Shown: piece by piece, positions 16,994 to 25,688 of the stretch
Layout: every line of letters begins with the position of its first letter
How positions within the stretch are numbered: the first letter of the stretch is position 1
Origin: Oscillospiraceae bacterium
GTDB lineage: Bacteria; Bacillota; Clostridia; Oscillospirales; CAG-272
NCBI GenBank assembly: GCA_015064555.1
Contig: SVRZ01000015.1
Coordinates: forward strand, 1 to 56,167
DNA length: 56,167 nucleotides
Reading direction: 5' to 3'
The notes under the pieces: model-generated
Seen by the model: only the letters and a program-made list of their open reading frames with translations
What the model was told of the DNA's origin: nothing
The model's database searches: none
Position numbers and translations under genes: made by a program

Positions 16994-19900
16994 ATGAGTG
17001 AAAACAAGCTTATCCTTTCGGGTGTATGCCCTTACTGCCCCGCGGTTCTCGATTATCCTGAGGATGCAAAGGCCGTTATGTGCCATTCCTGCGGTAACGC
17101 GGTTCCAACCTCCATTCTCAGACCGCTGAACTACGCGCAAAATAAGAATACCGCCAACGAAAAGGACAAAAGAATTGCAGACGGTGTTACGTCATCCGCT
17201 GCCGGACTCATATACTTTGATAATTTCTGCGAGAGCTATGACTGGAAGTCCTTTGCGCTCAACTCCGATCTTTCCATATCCACGCTTGATGCCATTTCAG
17301 AGGCATGCAAGATAAAGTTTTCTGCCGATCCTCTGACCTATTATCTGGATTTCAGATGCGTTGCAATTCCGATACTCAAGAAGATCGACGGTCTTGACGT
17401 TATCGAGCTTGAGATCATAGACAATTATCAGAGCGACGATATTTCCGACCTCTTCTCATACGTTGATCTCTACTCTACCATAACCCATCAGATCGTAGAA
17501 AAGAGAGATGCTCTCATCAAGACTCTTTCCACGGATATTATGCTGGCTAAGAGATTTTATGCAGATGAGCTTATCGTTGCGGATCTCGAGAAGAGCTTTG
17601 AGGTGTTCGTTGAAAAAATATCTGCTGTCAGCGCAGCATCCTCCGTAGAGGACGTTCCCGGCTACCAGAAGGCAAAGGAGCTAAAGGATGCAAGACTTGC
17701 AGAGAAGATCCGTGCAAAGGGATTTGATGCCGAAAAGACCTACAGAAAGGCTATGATACTGCTTAACGGCGGTAACGTGGATAATGCTCTGCATCTTTTC
17801 GTGGCTATAAACGGATATAAGGATTCCACCGAGCGCATTGCAGATCATTCAAGGATATTCAAGTTCAATAACGAGCTCGTCGAGATGGCAAAGCGCTACT
17901 ACTGTGTGCAGACTACCACGTCATATGACAACGTCAAGGATATGACGCTCTATTCTATTGAGAACGGTGTTCCTACCGGAGTTCCCGCGCTCACTCAGAT
18001 AACCGACGTTATACACAGCTTCGGTAACCGTATATTCTACATAAGGAACAACTCGAGCATCTGCTGCTATGACACCTCTGTCACCGATTTCCGCAGAAAC
18101 GTTAAGGTTCTTGACGAGGGTAACGTAGGCGATTACGCAATGACTTATAACGTCATTGACGGATATTCGGGTAATGCTCCCAGATACGAGGAGCTTTCCG
18201 AGATTTACGGTAAGCGTCGTCGAACACTTGATAAAACCAAGCGCTCGCTCGAAAAGCGCCTTCCTATGTTAGAAAGTTACGAGGAAGCGAAGAGTGGTAA
18301 CAGACTAGAGCTCAATGACGTTTACGAAATCGTTGAGGAATATGATGTTCCCGAAAAATACCTATTCAGAGGCTTCAAGACCAAAGAATACCGCTCTCCC
18401 GTTTACTATTCATCCGATATGTCCAAGTTCTTCATAAGGAAGAAGCTGCCGGAGGAAGAAACTGTTAAGCGCGGATGCTTTGGCAGGGAAAAGAAACCGA
18501 AAAACGTTTCCGAGGCGATCGCCAGAGGTAATAACTATTCGGTTCTTCTCGTTGATATGGACAATGCTGTGGCAAGCACCATACTGCCCGAGATAGTTGA
18601 CATTCTCTATTATCATAACGACAGAATATTCTACACCTCTGTTCCGGAGGGAAGCCGCAACTGCAATCCTTCCTTCTATATGTACGATATTGCAACCGGC
18701 AACAATACCCAGCTTCTCAACCCCGGATGCATCATCCATGAGGTCAATGACGGATACGTAATTTACTCCGTGACGATGCCTAACAAGCATAACACCAATC
18801 TCTATACTACCAATATCGAGAGTAAGACACATACACTTATAAGCGAGAACGTAAGCGGATTCTACGCAAGCTACGGTAACCGTGTCTTCTATACCGTCGG
18901 AACCGGCAAGGATGCAAGACTTTATTCTACCACGAATGACGGCAAGACCAGTGTAGAAATACTCGAGAATCCCGGAGATATAAAGGACGGAAAGTGCATC
19001 ATCCGCTCCGGTTGGCTCTATTACGTCAGCGGCGAGGGTATAAACACCTGTCTGATGAAGGTGCGCGTTACCGGATCGGAAAGAGTTCTCGTTGCATCGA
19101 GATTCTCGAATCTTGTCAAGATGGTGAACGGATATATCTTCTATATATCCACATCGGGAGATCTGCGTACCGTTCGTAGCGACGGTAACGTAGATACAAG
19201 GATCGCCTGCAACGTTGCGGGAACGCAGGTCATCATCGATGAAAACAGCGTTTACTATCTGAAGCACGACTTCGTCGGTGTTGATGATCTCCACGAAGAC
19301 GGCTTTGGTCTTTCGCTTTACAGCACCGATCATTCGGGTAAGAATCTTCGCAAGATCGCACACGACGTTATGGCTATACGCGAATATAATGACAGATACA
19401 TTTACATCCGCAAGCAGCGCCTTAACAATTATAAGATAACCACTCCCATCGACAAGAGAACTGACAGAACCGAGCTTGTTTCGATAAGCCTTACCTACTA
19501 TGAGGCATATGACAAGCAGACCAACAGCTTCACCGATATAGTTCACTTCGGCACACCCACTCCTACAAGCATTATCTACAAGAAGTCCTGGTGGCCCTTC
19601 AGCAAGAAGACAGTTACCAAGCGCGGTTCGGTTACCGAGATGCGCAGTGTCTATAAGCCTGAGAACGTTGCTGACGTTGGTATGATGCGTGATGCTACCG
19701 CGCATAAGGATGTTGATAAATGGACCCTTGATGATGCTTGGAGAGAGCTCGATATTAAGATGGCTAAGCAGCACAAGGAAGAAGAGCATACATACCTTTC
19801 ATCGAAATTAACCGATTTTGCAGTGCAGTGGGAAGCTGATAAGAAAGCACGTGAGGAAGCTCCGGAAAGAATACGCCGCGAGGCAGAGGAAGCTCAAGCA

Positions 19901-20119
19901 CGTCGTGAGGCCGAGGAAAAGGCACGCCGTGATGCGGAAGAAAAGGCACGTCGTGAGGCCAAGGCGCACGATACTGCAAAGGCTCTGGCGGACAAGATTG
20001 CCGAGATGCTGTTATCCCAGCCAAACTCCACAACAGAGAACAATAATACACAAAACACCAATACGACAGCAAATAATTCAGATTATCAGGATTTCAATTC
20101 TGACACAGATGATCTCTGA
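16994..20119 (+). CDS. Large zinc-ribbon protein with propeller-like repeats and coiled-coil tail
   Basis: A 1041-aa protein with no signal peptide, probably cytoplasmic. Residues 11-34 form a zinc ribbon (CPYC...CHSC). A helical part follows (about 50-300), including a YRKAMILLNGGNVDNALHLF repeat-like helix pair. From about 320 to 860 there are seven or more units of the type G-x-x-FY-x-x-x...L-Y-T/S, each about 40-60 residues, as in DUF5050-like beta-propellers. Residues about 945-1000 are a charged coiled coil built of AEEKARR-type heptads, and the tail is Asn/Thr-rich. The function is unknown. The layout (zinc ribbon first, effector or sensor, charged coil) parallels the TIR-MORN protein at 46.1 kb. 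Confidence 0.85.
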   Translation: MSENKLILSGVCPYCPAVLDYPEDAKAVMCHSCGNAVPTSILRPLNYAQNKNTANEKDKRIADGVTSSAAGLIYFDNFCESYDWKSFALNSDLSISTLDAISEACKIKFSADPLTYYLDFRCVAIPILKKIDGLDVIELEIIDNYQSDDISDLFSYVDLYSTITHQIVEKRDALIKTLSTDIMLAKRFYADELIVADLEKSFEVFVEKISAVSAASSVEDVPGYQKAKELKDARLAEKIRAKGFDAEKTYRKAMILLNGGNVDNALHLFVAINGYKDSTERIADHSRIFKFNNELVEMAKRYYCVQTTTSYDNVKDMTLYSIENGVPTGVPALTQITDVIHSFGNRIFYIRNNSSICCYDTSVTDFRRNVKVLDEGNVGDYAMTYNVIDGYSGNAPRYEELSEIYGKRRRTLDKTKRSLEKRLPMLESYEEAKSGNRLELNDVYEIVEEYDVPEKYLFRGFKTKEYRSPVYYSSDMSKFFIRKKLPEEETVKRGCFGREKKPKNVSEAIARGNNYSVLLVDMDNAVASTILPEIVDILYYHNDRIFYTSVPEGSRNCNPSFYMYDIATGNNTQLLNPGCIIHEVNDGYVIYSVTMPNKHNTNLYTTNIESKTHTLISENVSGFYASYGNRVFYTVGTGKDARLYSTTNDGKTSVEILENPGDIKDGKCIIRSGWLYYVSGEGINTCLMKVRVTGSERVLVASRFSNLVKMVNGYIFYISTSGDLRTVRSDGNVDTRIACNVAGTQVIIDENSVYYLKHDFVGVDDLHEDGFGLSLYSTDHSGKNLRKIAHDVMAIREYNDRYIYIRKQRLNNYKITTPIDKRTDRTELVSISLTYYEAYDKQTNSFTDIVHFGTPTPTSIIYKKSWWPFSKKTVTKRGSVTEMRSVYKPENVADVGMMRDATAHKDVDKWTLDDAWRELDIKMAKQHKEEEHTYLSSKLTDFAVQWEADKKAREEAPERIRREAEEAQARREAEEKARRDAEEKARREAKAHDTAKALADKIAEMLLSQPNSTTENNNTQNTNTTANNSDYQDFNSDTDDL

Positions 20120-20169
20120 TAGTCGAAGCTGCTGAATTTTCATAAACAAGAAAAATCATAAATAACGAC

Positions 20170-20215
20170 GGGAGAGACAGGCAAAATCACATCAGATTAT
20201 GCACCTCTCCCTTTG
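20170..20215 (+). terminator. Possible terminator before cysK
   Basis: GGGAGAG (20170-20176) pairs with CTCTCCC (20205-20211) across a 28-nt loop, then CTTTGTT. The loop is long, so it is a weak call. Confidence 0.45.
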
Positions 20216-20234
20216 TTATTTAATGGAGATCCAA

Positions 20235-21155
20235 ATGAATAAAATATATGATGATATAAGCCAGCTTATAGGCAACACGCCTCTGTTTAAGCTGAATAAA
20301 ATAAAAAGAGCTCTTTCTCTTGATAGCGAAATATATGCAAAGCTTGAATATCTCAATCCTACGGGAAGCGTCAAGGACAGAGCCGCCCGACAGATGCTTG
20401 ATGCCGCAATGGAAATGGGACTCATTTCTCCGGGTGGCACCGTTATCGAGCCTACCTCCGGAAATACGGGAATAGGTCTTGCGGCTATCGCCGCATCGCG
20501 CGGAATGAAGGCTATAATAGTTATGCCCGACAGCATGAGCCGCGAGCGTATCGCCTTGATGGAGGCATATGGAGCATCGGTTGTTCTTACCGAGGGAAGG
20601 CTCGGTATGAAGGGGGCTATCGAAAAGGCAGAAGAGCTGAACAGGACTATTCCCTGCTCCTTTATCCCCTCTCAATTTGACAATATTGAAAACAAACGTG
20701 CACATTTTCTTACAACAGGTCCTGAGATATATGATGCTCTTGCTGACAGTATAGATATTTTTGTAGCTACTGTCGGAACGGGTGGAACGCTCTCGGGAAC
20801 TGCAGAATATCTCAGATCAAAGAAGCCCGATATCCGTATTATCGCAGTTGAGCCAAGCGAATCTCCCCTACTCTCCGGTGGCATTGCCGCTCCGCATAAG
20901 ATACAAGGCATAGGCGCAAACTTCATTCCAAAGGTACTGAACCGCGATATCTATGATGAGGTCATCACGGTGAGCGCGGATGAGGCATATGAGTCAGCTC
21001 GCCTTCTCGGACGCACCGAGGGCATAGCTGTCGGAATATCCTCCGGTGCCGCGCTTGCGGCGGCTACCCACGTTGCAAAGCGCGAGAGTGGTAAGCGCAT
21101 CGTTACGCTATTCCCGGACGGGGTTGATCGCTATCTGTCCACCGACCTCTTTTAA
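20235..21155 (+). CDS. cysK: Cysteine synthase (O-acetylserine sulfhydrylase)
   Basis: A 306-aa PLP enzyme that makes cysteine from O-acetylserine and sulfide. The family blocks are LIGNTPL, NPTGSVKDRAA with the PLP lysine, PTSGNTG for the substrate carboxylate, the GTGGTLSGTAEYL phosphate loop, and GISSGAALAA near the end. The start is the ATG six bases after GGAG; two in-frame codons further upstream are possible but lack a site. It is 17 bp from the DUF4416 gene on the same strand, so the two are probably co-transcribed. Confidence 0.94.
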   Translation: MNKIYDDISQLIGNTPLFKLNKIKRALSLDSEIYAKLEYLNPTGSVKDRAARQMLDAAMEMGLISPGGTVIEPTSGNTGIGLAAIAASRGMKAIIVMPDSMSRERIALMEAYGASVVLTEGRLGMKGAIEKAEELNRTIPCSFIPSQFDNIENKRAHFLTTGPEIYDALADSIDIFVATVGTGGTLSGTAEYLRSKKPDIRIIAVEPSESPLLSGGIAAPHKIQGIGANFIPKVLNRDIYDEVITVSADEAYESARLLGRTEGIAVGISSGAALAAATHVAKRESGKRIVTLFPDGVDRYLSTDLF

Positions 21156-21172
21156 GAAAGGCGGACGATGAT

Positions 21173-21718
21173 ATGGGACTTGCAGAACAATTTGAAAAGG
21201 AAAAGCTGATCATCGGCTTCATATACAATACCGACGAGGCTTTCGAAAAGGCGCTTGAAATTATGACGGAGCGCTTCGGCCCGTATGATTTCGAGACCGA
21301 GGAATTTTCGTTTACGAAGGAATTCTCAGACTATTACGATGACGAGCTCGGCGGAGAGGCGAGAAGAAAAATACTTAGCTTCCGGGATCTTATAGATCCC
21401 ACTCTCCAGGCAGATATAAAGACCTTTACAAACGAGGTGGAGGCTATGCTTTCGATAGACGGTAAAAGGACTGTCAATCTTGATCCCGGATTTATGAGCC
21501 ATGGCAGACTTCTGCTTGCCACTACGAAAAAGACCGGATTCCGCATCCCACTGAAGGACGGAATATACACCGAGCTTACACTCTTCTACGCACGCGGCGG
21601 TTGGCAGAAGCTCCCCTGGACATACCGCGATTATCAATCGGAAAGAGTGCAGAAATTCCTCACCGAGGTAAGACGCGAATACCTGAGAGCCAGAAAAAAC
21701 GAAGCTGGTATATTATGA
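21173..21718 (+). CDS. DUF4416 family protein
   Basis: A 181-aa protein of the DUF4416 family. The family pattern is visible: an opening KLIIGFIYN (reading a 'make good on a count' style alpha/beta start), E-x-FGPYDFETEEFSFT, YYDDELGG, and the conserved middle NLDPGF-x-x-x-GRLLLATTK followed by H/R-x-PL-x-DGIY-x-E-x-TL-x-Y and LPWTYRDY. Biochemical function is unknown for the family. No signal peptide or membrane segment is seen. It follows cysK closely and ends just before a two-way terminator. Confidence 0.82.
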   Translation: MGLAEQFEKEKLIIGFIYNTDEAFEKALEIMTERFGPYDFETEEFSFTKEFSDYYDDELGGEARRKILSFRDLIDPTLQADIKTFTNEVEAMLSIDGKRTVNLDPGFMSHGRLLLATTKKTGFRIPLKDGIYTELTLFYARGGWQKLPWTYRDYQSERVQKFLTEVRREYLRARKNEAGIL

Positions 21719-21729
21719 TATGAAAAAAA

Positions 21730-21764
21730 GAGTGTGGCTGCAGGTGCCACACTCATATTTTTTC
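21730..21764. terminator. Two-way terminator between DUF4416 gene and rplL
   Basis: Stem GAGTGTGGC/GCCACACTC (9 bp, 7-nt loop), with an A-run on the left and ATATTTTTT on the right; it can end both convergent operons. Confidence 0.88.
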
Positions 21765-21776
21765 GGAAGTAGAAAA

Positions 21777-22151
21777 TTACTTAACTTCAACTTCTGCGCC
21801 TGCAGCCTTGAGCTGCTCAGCGATCTTCTCTGCCTCTTCCTTAGAAACAGCTTCCTTGATGGTCTTGGGAGCGGACTCAACGAGGTCCTTAGCATCCTTA
21901 AGACCAAGGCCGGTGATCTCACGAGCAACCTTGATAACAGCGAGCTTGTTAGCTCCTGCAGCCTTAAGAACAACGTCAAACTCGGTCTTCTCCTCAACGG
22001 GAGCTGCTGCAGCTGCGCCTGCTACGGGAGCTGCTGCTACGGGAGCTGCGGATACGCCGAACTCCTCCTCAAGTGCCTTAACGAGGTCAGCAAGTTCAAG
22101 AATAGTAAGTCCTTTTACAATTTCAAGGATCTGAGTGGTCTTTTCATTCAT
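21777..22151 (-). CDS. rplL: 50S ribosomal protein L7/L12
   Basis: A 124-aa stalk protein present in several copies on the 50S subunit, where it recruits translation GTPases. It shows the N-terminal dimerisation helix region, the Ala/Pro-rich hinge (about 37-55) and the C-terminal domain with [37 protein letters not shown] and [16 protein letters not shown]. Length and all blocks are normal. It is the second gene of the L10 operon. Confidence 0.98.
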   Translation of the reverse strand: MNEKTTQILEIVKGLTILELADLVKALEEEFGVSAAPVAAAPVAGAAAAAPVEEKTEFDVVLKAAGANKLAVIKVAREITGLGLKDAKDLVESAPKTIKEAVSKEEAEKIAEQLKAAGAEVEVK

Positions 22152-22211
22152 TGTTAGATTCCTCCAATAATTTAAACAAATTTAATCAAATTAATAGTTG
22201 TCTGCAGTAAA

Positions 22212-22736
22212 TTAAGCCTCTGCAGGAGACTCGGCGCCTTCGCCGTTTTCCTTGTCGATCTTCGCCTGAAGAACGTATGCAAGTCCGTAAAGAGAGGACA
22301 TAAGGCTGCCCATCATCTTTGCAATGAGAACCTCCTTGGAAGGAGTTGCTGCAAGGGACTCAACGCCTGCAAGATCAATAACACCGCCGTCTACAAAGCC
22401 TGCCTTGATCTCAAAGCACTGGATCTTATCGGCAAATTCCTTCATGATCTTCGCGGGAGCGATAGGATCATCCTGGCTGAGTGCGATAGCAGTCATACCG
22501 GTAAGATGCTCCTTCATCTCGCCGTAACCTGCGAGATCACAAGCCTTACCTGTAAGAGTATTCTTCATTACGGTGTACTCAACGCCTGCCTTACGGAGAG
22601 CGTTACGAAGAGCGGTGTCTTCTGCTACCTTAATGCCTTCATACTTAACAAGCACGCCTGCCTTAGCGGTCTTCATCTTAGCGGCAAGTGATTCTACGAC
22701 TAATTTCTTTTCCTCAAGAATCTTATTGCTTGGCAT
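22212..22736 (-). CDS. rplJ: 50S ribosomal protein L10
   Basis: A 174-aa protein that anchors L7/L12 dimers to the ribosome and represses its own operon by binding the leader RNA. The start MPSNKILEEKK follows GGAGG by good spacing; a longer reading frame upstream is leader sequence. Family segments include VVESLAAKMKTAKAGVLVKYEGI, ALRKAGVEYTVMKNTL and the C-terminal helix that binds L7/L12. The upstream genes of the usual cluster (rplK, rplA) are not here. Confidence 0.97.
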   Translation of the reverse strand: MPSNKILEEKKLVVESLAAKMKTAKAGVLVKYEGIKVAEDTALRNALRKAGVEYTVMKNTLTGKACDLAGYGEMKEHLTGMTAIALSQDDPIAPAKIMKEFADKIQCFEIKAGFVDGGVIDLAGVESLAATPSKEVLIAKMMGSLMSSLYGLAYVLQAKIDKENGEGAESPAEA

Positions 22737-22744
22737 TATTCTAC

Positions 22745-22893
22745 CTCCATTTTTATTAAAACAAAAAATCCCTTCCGACAAAAGCGCATAGCACAAGCCG
22801 AGAAAGGACAAACAAATATCATATATTAATCTTTGTTGTTCACCTCGGCAGGAAAGCAAATGCTTTTACCGGAACCTGCTGTCTTAGGATACC
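22745..22893 (-). ncRNA. Ribosomal protein L10 leader RNA
   Basis: The untranslated leader from the promoter to rplJ carries the characteristic CAGCAGGTTCCGGTAAAAGC...TTTCCTGCCGAGGTGAACAA arrangement. In it, CAGCAGG and CCTGCCGAGGTG build the L10-binding kink-turn arm. Further down a GTCGGAAGG-TTTTTTG hairpin resembles an attenuator. This is the known L10 autoregulatory element of Firmicutes. Confidence 0.85.
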
Positions 22894-22899
22894 TATGGT

Positions 22900-22928
22900 A
22901 TTATAACAGATTGATTCTTGAATGTCAA
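22900..22928 (-). promoter_or_regulatory. Consensus sigma-A promoter of rplJ-rplL
   Basis: On the minus strand TTGACA, 17 bp, TATAAT. Confidence 0.88.
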
Positions 22929-22991
22929 GGGGTTTTTGAAAGTTTTTTCGTTTTTTTGAAATTTTTTTGTTGTTTTATCAAAATAATATAA

Positions 22992-23024
22992 GGAGTAGCT
23001 CTCATAATATAACAAAGCTACTCC
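22992..23024 (-). terminator. Terminator of the zinc-ribbon membrane operon
   Basis: Stem GGAGTAGCT/AGCTACTCC with a 15-nt loop. On the minus strand it follows the stop of the last gene and runs into a T/A-rich stretch. Confidence 0.7.
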
Positions 23025-23033
23025 CATACGGTT

Positions 23034-24029
23034 TTATACCGTTCTGTCACTATCTAACATTTTCTCTATAGCATAATCGGTATAATTTTTGATGTACTTT
23101 TCGTATTTTCTTGCTTTATCTGGCATATGTGTATTAATCCACGTGTCTTTTTTTAGCCCTACTTGTTTTTTCACATAATCATCAAAGAACCAACCAACAA
23201 ACAAGGCTACGCCCGCCGTTATGATCATCCAGAGATCAGTCAACATAGATATTTCGTACGAGGAAGAACCAACAAGATAAGCGGTTGTCATATAAACTTC
23301 CACATTACTAATGGCAAACATTGCTACGAATATAATAGAAATAATCTCAATTGCCGCATTTGTCAATAACAAAATTCTATCTTTGCTGATTGCTTTTTTA
23401 TTTTCTGCATATGTTGCTCCCTCCAGAACAAGCTCGGTCGCTATATGATATTGCTCCAGAGAATCTATTGTCATATTAGAAAACTTCAATTCAAGTGTCG
23501 AATTTACTATCGATTCTGCATTGATCTTATTCATCCTTAACCACGCTGACATATCGCAAGCTGCAATATGAGAACGCATTTTATTAAGCAACACGCGCAA
23601 TCCTGCCATAACAGCTGAAAAAATCAACAATGTTTTTACTCCGGAAAGCGAGCCGGAAAATTTTAATATGAAATTATCGTTATTTATGTCCAAAAACATT
23701 TTCAAAAAAGCTAACCCTATGAATATTAAAGATCCCGCAAATGCTATAGTATTGATTGCTTTTGTTCCATAAACTACTCTTATTGGATTCTCCGATCTCC
23801 ATCTGTCGTAAACATCCGTAGTTTCTTTCAAATTTACATCTGTTTTTTTGCTCTTTCCATCCTCATTTTCGGACTTCCAAACATAACCGCAAGTAGGACA
23901 ACTGTTAGCATCACCTACACTGATTCCACCGCATTCCGGACAAAGGTTGATTTTGCAACCGCAATGTATACAATTTTTTACGGTATCTGAAATTTTTTCT
24001 CCACACTCGGGACACACTATTACTGCCAT
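23034..24029 (-). CDS. Zinc-ribbon membrane protein, four predicted helices
   Basis: A 331-aa protein. Residues 6-50 contain two zinc ribbons (CPEC...CIHC and CPEC...CPTC). After a charged linker there are four hydrophobic segments at about 90-115, 130-150, 215-238 and 260-285, with a roughly 70-residue helical stretch between the second and third. The C-terminus is charged. No named family is recognised. The base composition is markedly more AT-rich than the flanking ribosomal and housekeeping genes. It is the last gene of a three-gene operon facing an XRE regulator, so the ribbons probably sense or bind something in the cytoplasm near the membrane; this is inference. Confidence 0.85.
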   Translation of the reverse strand: MAVIVCPECGEKISDTVKNCIHCGCKINLCPECGGISVGDANSCPTCGYVWKSENEDGKSKKTDVNLKETTDVYDRWRSENPIRVVYGTKAINTIAFAGSLIFIGLAFLKMFLDINNDNFILKFSGSLSGVKTLLIFSAVMAGLRVLLNKMRSHIAACDMSAWLRMNKINAESIVNSTLELKFSNMTIDSLEQYHIATELVLEGATYAENKKAISKDRILLLTNAAIEIISIIFVAMFAISNVEVYMTTAYLVGSSSYEISMLTDLWMIITAGVALFVGWFFDDYVKKQVGLKKDTWINTHMPDKARKYEKYIKNYTDYAIEKMLDSDRTV

Positions 24030-24040
24030 ACAAATTCTCC

Positions 24041-24646
24041 TTAAAGTTTCATTGTTCTTGTATCAATACTATCGTATATTTCTTTTTCCTTATCTCTAAA
24101 AAAATCAGGAATATATGAAATATTGCACTCTTTTTCCAGCCATTCACTAAACATTTTGAGATATACGTATTTCTTTATAGAGTGATTATATCTCATTCTA
24201 GATATTGTGTTAAAAACAAGCAATAGAATTCCTAAAACCATTAATGAAAAGCAACATACTGCACCTACAGCAAGATAATCTTCGTTATATATGTTTCCGT
24301 TAAAAATCTCATTGTAAGCATATCTACAAGCAATAATTTGTATTATCGACCAAAATGCACACGAAAATGAAAGCCCCGTAAATTTAGAAAATTCCAGTCC
24401 CTTTCTTCTGTATTTTCGCGCTGCATCATTTTTTTCTACAAAACGTTTTTCAAATTCTATCTGTTTTTTATGACTCAAAAATTTAAAATCACGGTCCTCA
24501 CTTTTAGATTTATCATGCTTTTCATCTTTACATTGTGATAAATTGTTGGTTTCACCGTTTTTTTTAATAGGTTTACAACAATGGATACATATATCTACCG
24601 TATCGCTCACTTTTTTGCCACATTCAGAACACTCAATCAGCGGCAC
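24041..24646 (-). CDS. Zinc-ribbon membrane protein, two predicted helices
   Basis: A 201-aa protein with a single N-terminal zinc ribbon (CSEC...CIHC, residues 6-23) close to that of its downstream neighbour, then a lysine-rich linker and two hydrophobic segments at about 97-117 and 126-150, and a charged C-terminal part. The start is GTG: it follows AGGTGAT and overlaps the end of the upstream gene by 14 bases, which suggests translational coupling. The shared ribbon points to a common origin or a common partner with the 331-aa protein. The function is unknown. Confidence 0.8.
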   Translation of the reverse strand: MPLIECSECGKKVSDTVDICIHCCKPIKKNGETNNLSQCKDEKHDKSKSEDRDFKFLSHKKQIEFEKRFVEKNDAARKYRRKGLEFSKFTGLSFSCAFWSIIQIIACRYAYNEIFNGNIYNEDYLAVGAVCCFSLMVLGILLLVFNTISRMRYNHSIKKYVYLKMFSEWLEKECNISYIPDFFRDKEKEIYDSIDTRTMKL

Positions 24647-25106
24647 TATTAATCACCTCGTTCCAAATAATCTCCAATTCAGTTGGATCTGTAAATCGTC
24701 TAATTACATTGACTTCTTTGTTAAAATAGAAATTTTGAGCCATAAGCCCACTACTCTTAAATCTGTATATTTGCTCATCACAAACTTCCTTTTCCATAAA
24801 ATCATATGCAACCGAAATTTGCTCCCCAAAGGCATCAATATACACTACAAGGGCATATGAATTATCTGGAAGTACCTCTACACATTTTAGCTCGTAAACC
24901 CGATGTCTCACCTTTTTCACAGCTTGAATTGCGACTTTTGTTTTAGTTTCTGCTAAAAATTCCGCTTTTGCGTCAGCTATTTTTTGTTCTTCGGTACGGG
25001 GATCATACAAACCTAAAAACATAAATAAAAATCCGACCATCGCAAGCATCAAAACACAGATGCGAGTTCCACGAAGAATCATACTTTTCTTTAATCCTAA
25101 ATCCAT
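24633..25106 (-). CDS. Single-pass membrane protein of unknown function
   Basis: A 157-aa protein, first gene of the operon. One hydrophobic segment at about 17-34 (ICVLMLAMVGFLFMFLGL) is followed by a charged helix (about 38-65) and a small mixed domain (about 68-157) likely on the outer side or as a tail. No family is recognised. AGGAGG precedes the ATG. It begins directly downstream of the operator-bearing promoter shared with the divergent regulator. Confidence 0.8.
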   Translation of the reverse strand: MDLGLKKSMILRGTRICVLMLAMVGFLFMFLGLYDPRTEEQKIADAKAEFLAETKTKVAIQAVKKVRHRVYELKCVEVLPDNSYALVVYIDAFGEQISVAYDFMEKEVCDEQIYRFKSSGLMAQNFYFNKEVNVIRRFTDPTELEIIWNEVINSAAD

Positions 25107-25152
25107 TTTTATATTTCCTCCTTTCTATTTATTTACATAACCAGTATGATTA

Positions 25153-25199
25153 AAATTCCGTTTTGGAATTTATTTATATTATAATTCCATTTTGGAATT
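25153..25199. promoter_or_regulatory. Two palindromic operators in the divergent promoter region
   Basis: AAATTCC-N5-GGAATTT at 25153-25171 and AATTCC-N5-GGAATT at 25183-25199, with centres about 29 bp apart (close to three helical turns). The right one sits inside the spacer of the minus-strand promoter and beside the -10 of the XRE gene; the left one sits at the minus-strand start site. Such symmetry fits binding by a dimeric XRE repressor. Confidence 0.8.
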
Positions 25200-25206
25200 T
25201 TGTCAA
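25178..25206 (-). promoter_or_regulatory. Consensus sigma-A promoter of the zinc-ribbon operon
   Basis: On the minus strand TTGACA, 17 bp, TATAAT. The spacer is occupied by one of the two operators, so binding there would block the polymerase. Confidence 0.88.
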
Positions 25207-25216
25207 GTCTTTTTGA

Positions 25217-25225
25217 TGATATAAT
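25217..25225 (+). promoter_or_regulatory. Extended -10 promoter of the XRE regulator gene
   Basis: TGA-TATAAT, about 30 bp upstream of the start and 18 bp from the right operator; no strong -35. Confidence 0.6.
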
Positions 25226-25256
25226 TTTTAAAACATCTATTTGTTACGGAGAATAT

Positions 25257-25523
25257 ATGAAAACTCGATCCAAGGATTACGGAAATGCAAATGTTGTCGG
25301 CAGATGTATTGAACGGATGAGGTTGCAAAAAGGTATAAAGCAAAGCGATTTTATCGCTAAATTACAATCTGCCGGTTTAGACATTAATCCCACCAGTTAT
25401 TCCAAGCTCGAAGGTCAGCTTCGACAGGCGAATGATCTGGAGCTATACTATATAGCAAAGGTTTTGAATATTAATATTGAAGTGCTTTTTACGGATTATG
25501 TTAATGTGCACAAAAACAACTGA
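25257..25523 (+). CDS. XRE-family DNA-binding regulator
   Basis: An 88-aa protein that is almost only a helix-turn-helix domain of the XRE/Cro-CI type. Residues about 12-70 show VGRCIERMRLQKGIKQSDF (helices 1-2) and the recognition part NPTSYSKLEGQLRQ, followed by the usual closing helix ELYYIAKVLNINIEVLF. I start at the ATG behind GGAG; upstream in-frame codons overlap the promoter. It faces the three-gene zinc-ribbon operon across two palindromes. It most likely represses that operon and perhaps itself. It has no ligand or protease domain, so relief must come from another factor. Confidence 0.88.
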   Translation: MKTRSKDYGNANVVGRCIERMRLQKGIKQSDFIAKLQSAGLDINPTSYSKLEGQLRQANDLELYYIAKVLNINIEVLFTDYVNVHKNN

Positions 25524-25574
25524 AAACAAAGTCGTGATCATCACCGGATTATCATTACTTTGCTTGAACATAAT

Positions 25575-25620
25575 AAAAGAGGGTAGCTCTTGTTTACAAC
25601 AAAAAGCTATCCTCTTTTTC
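25575..25620. terminator. Two-way terminator between the XRE gene and rsgA
   Basis: AAAAGAGGGTAGCT pairs with AGCTATCCTCTTTT (one wobble), loop 16 nt, T-run on the right and A-run on the left. Confidence 0.85.
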
Positions 25621-25688
25621 TATGTTAACCAATTCCCAACCCAATCCTCAGCGGATATTTCGCTTCAATATACAGAGGACCTATGTTA

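Noticed and set aside
18410-19789. 459-aa minus-strand frame inside the 1041-aa gene
   Set aside because: Antisense shadow; the plus-strand frame has promoter, ribosome site and domains.
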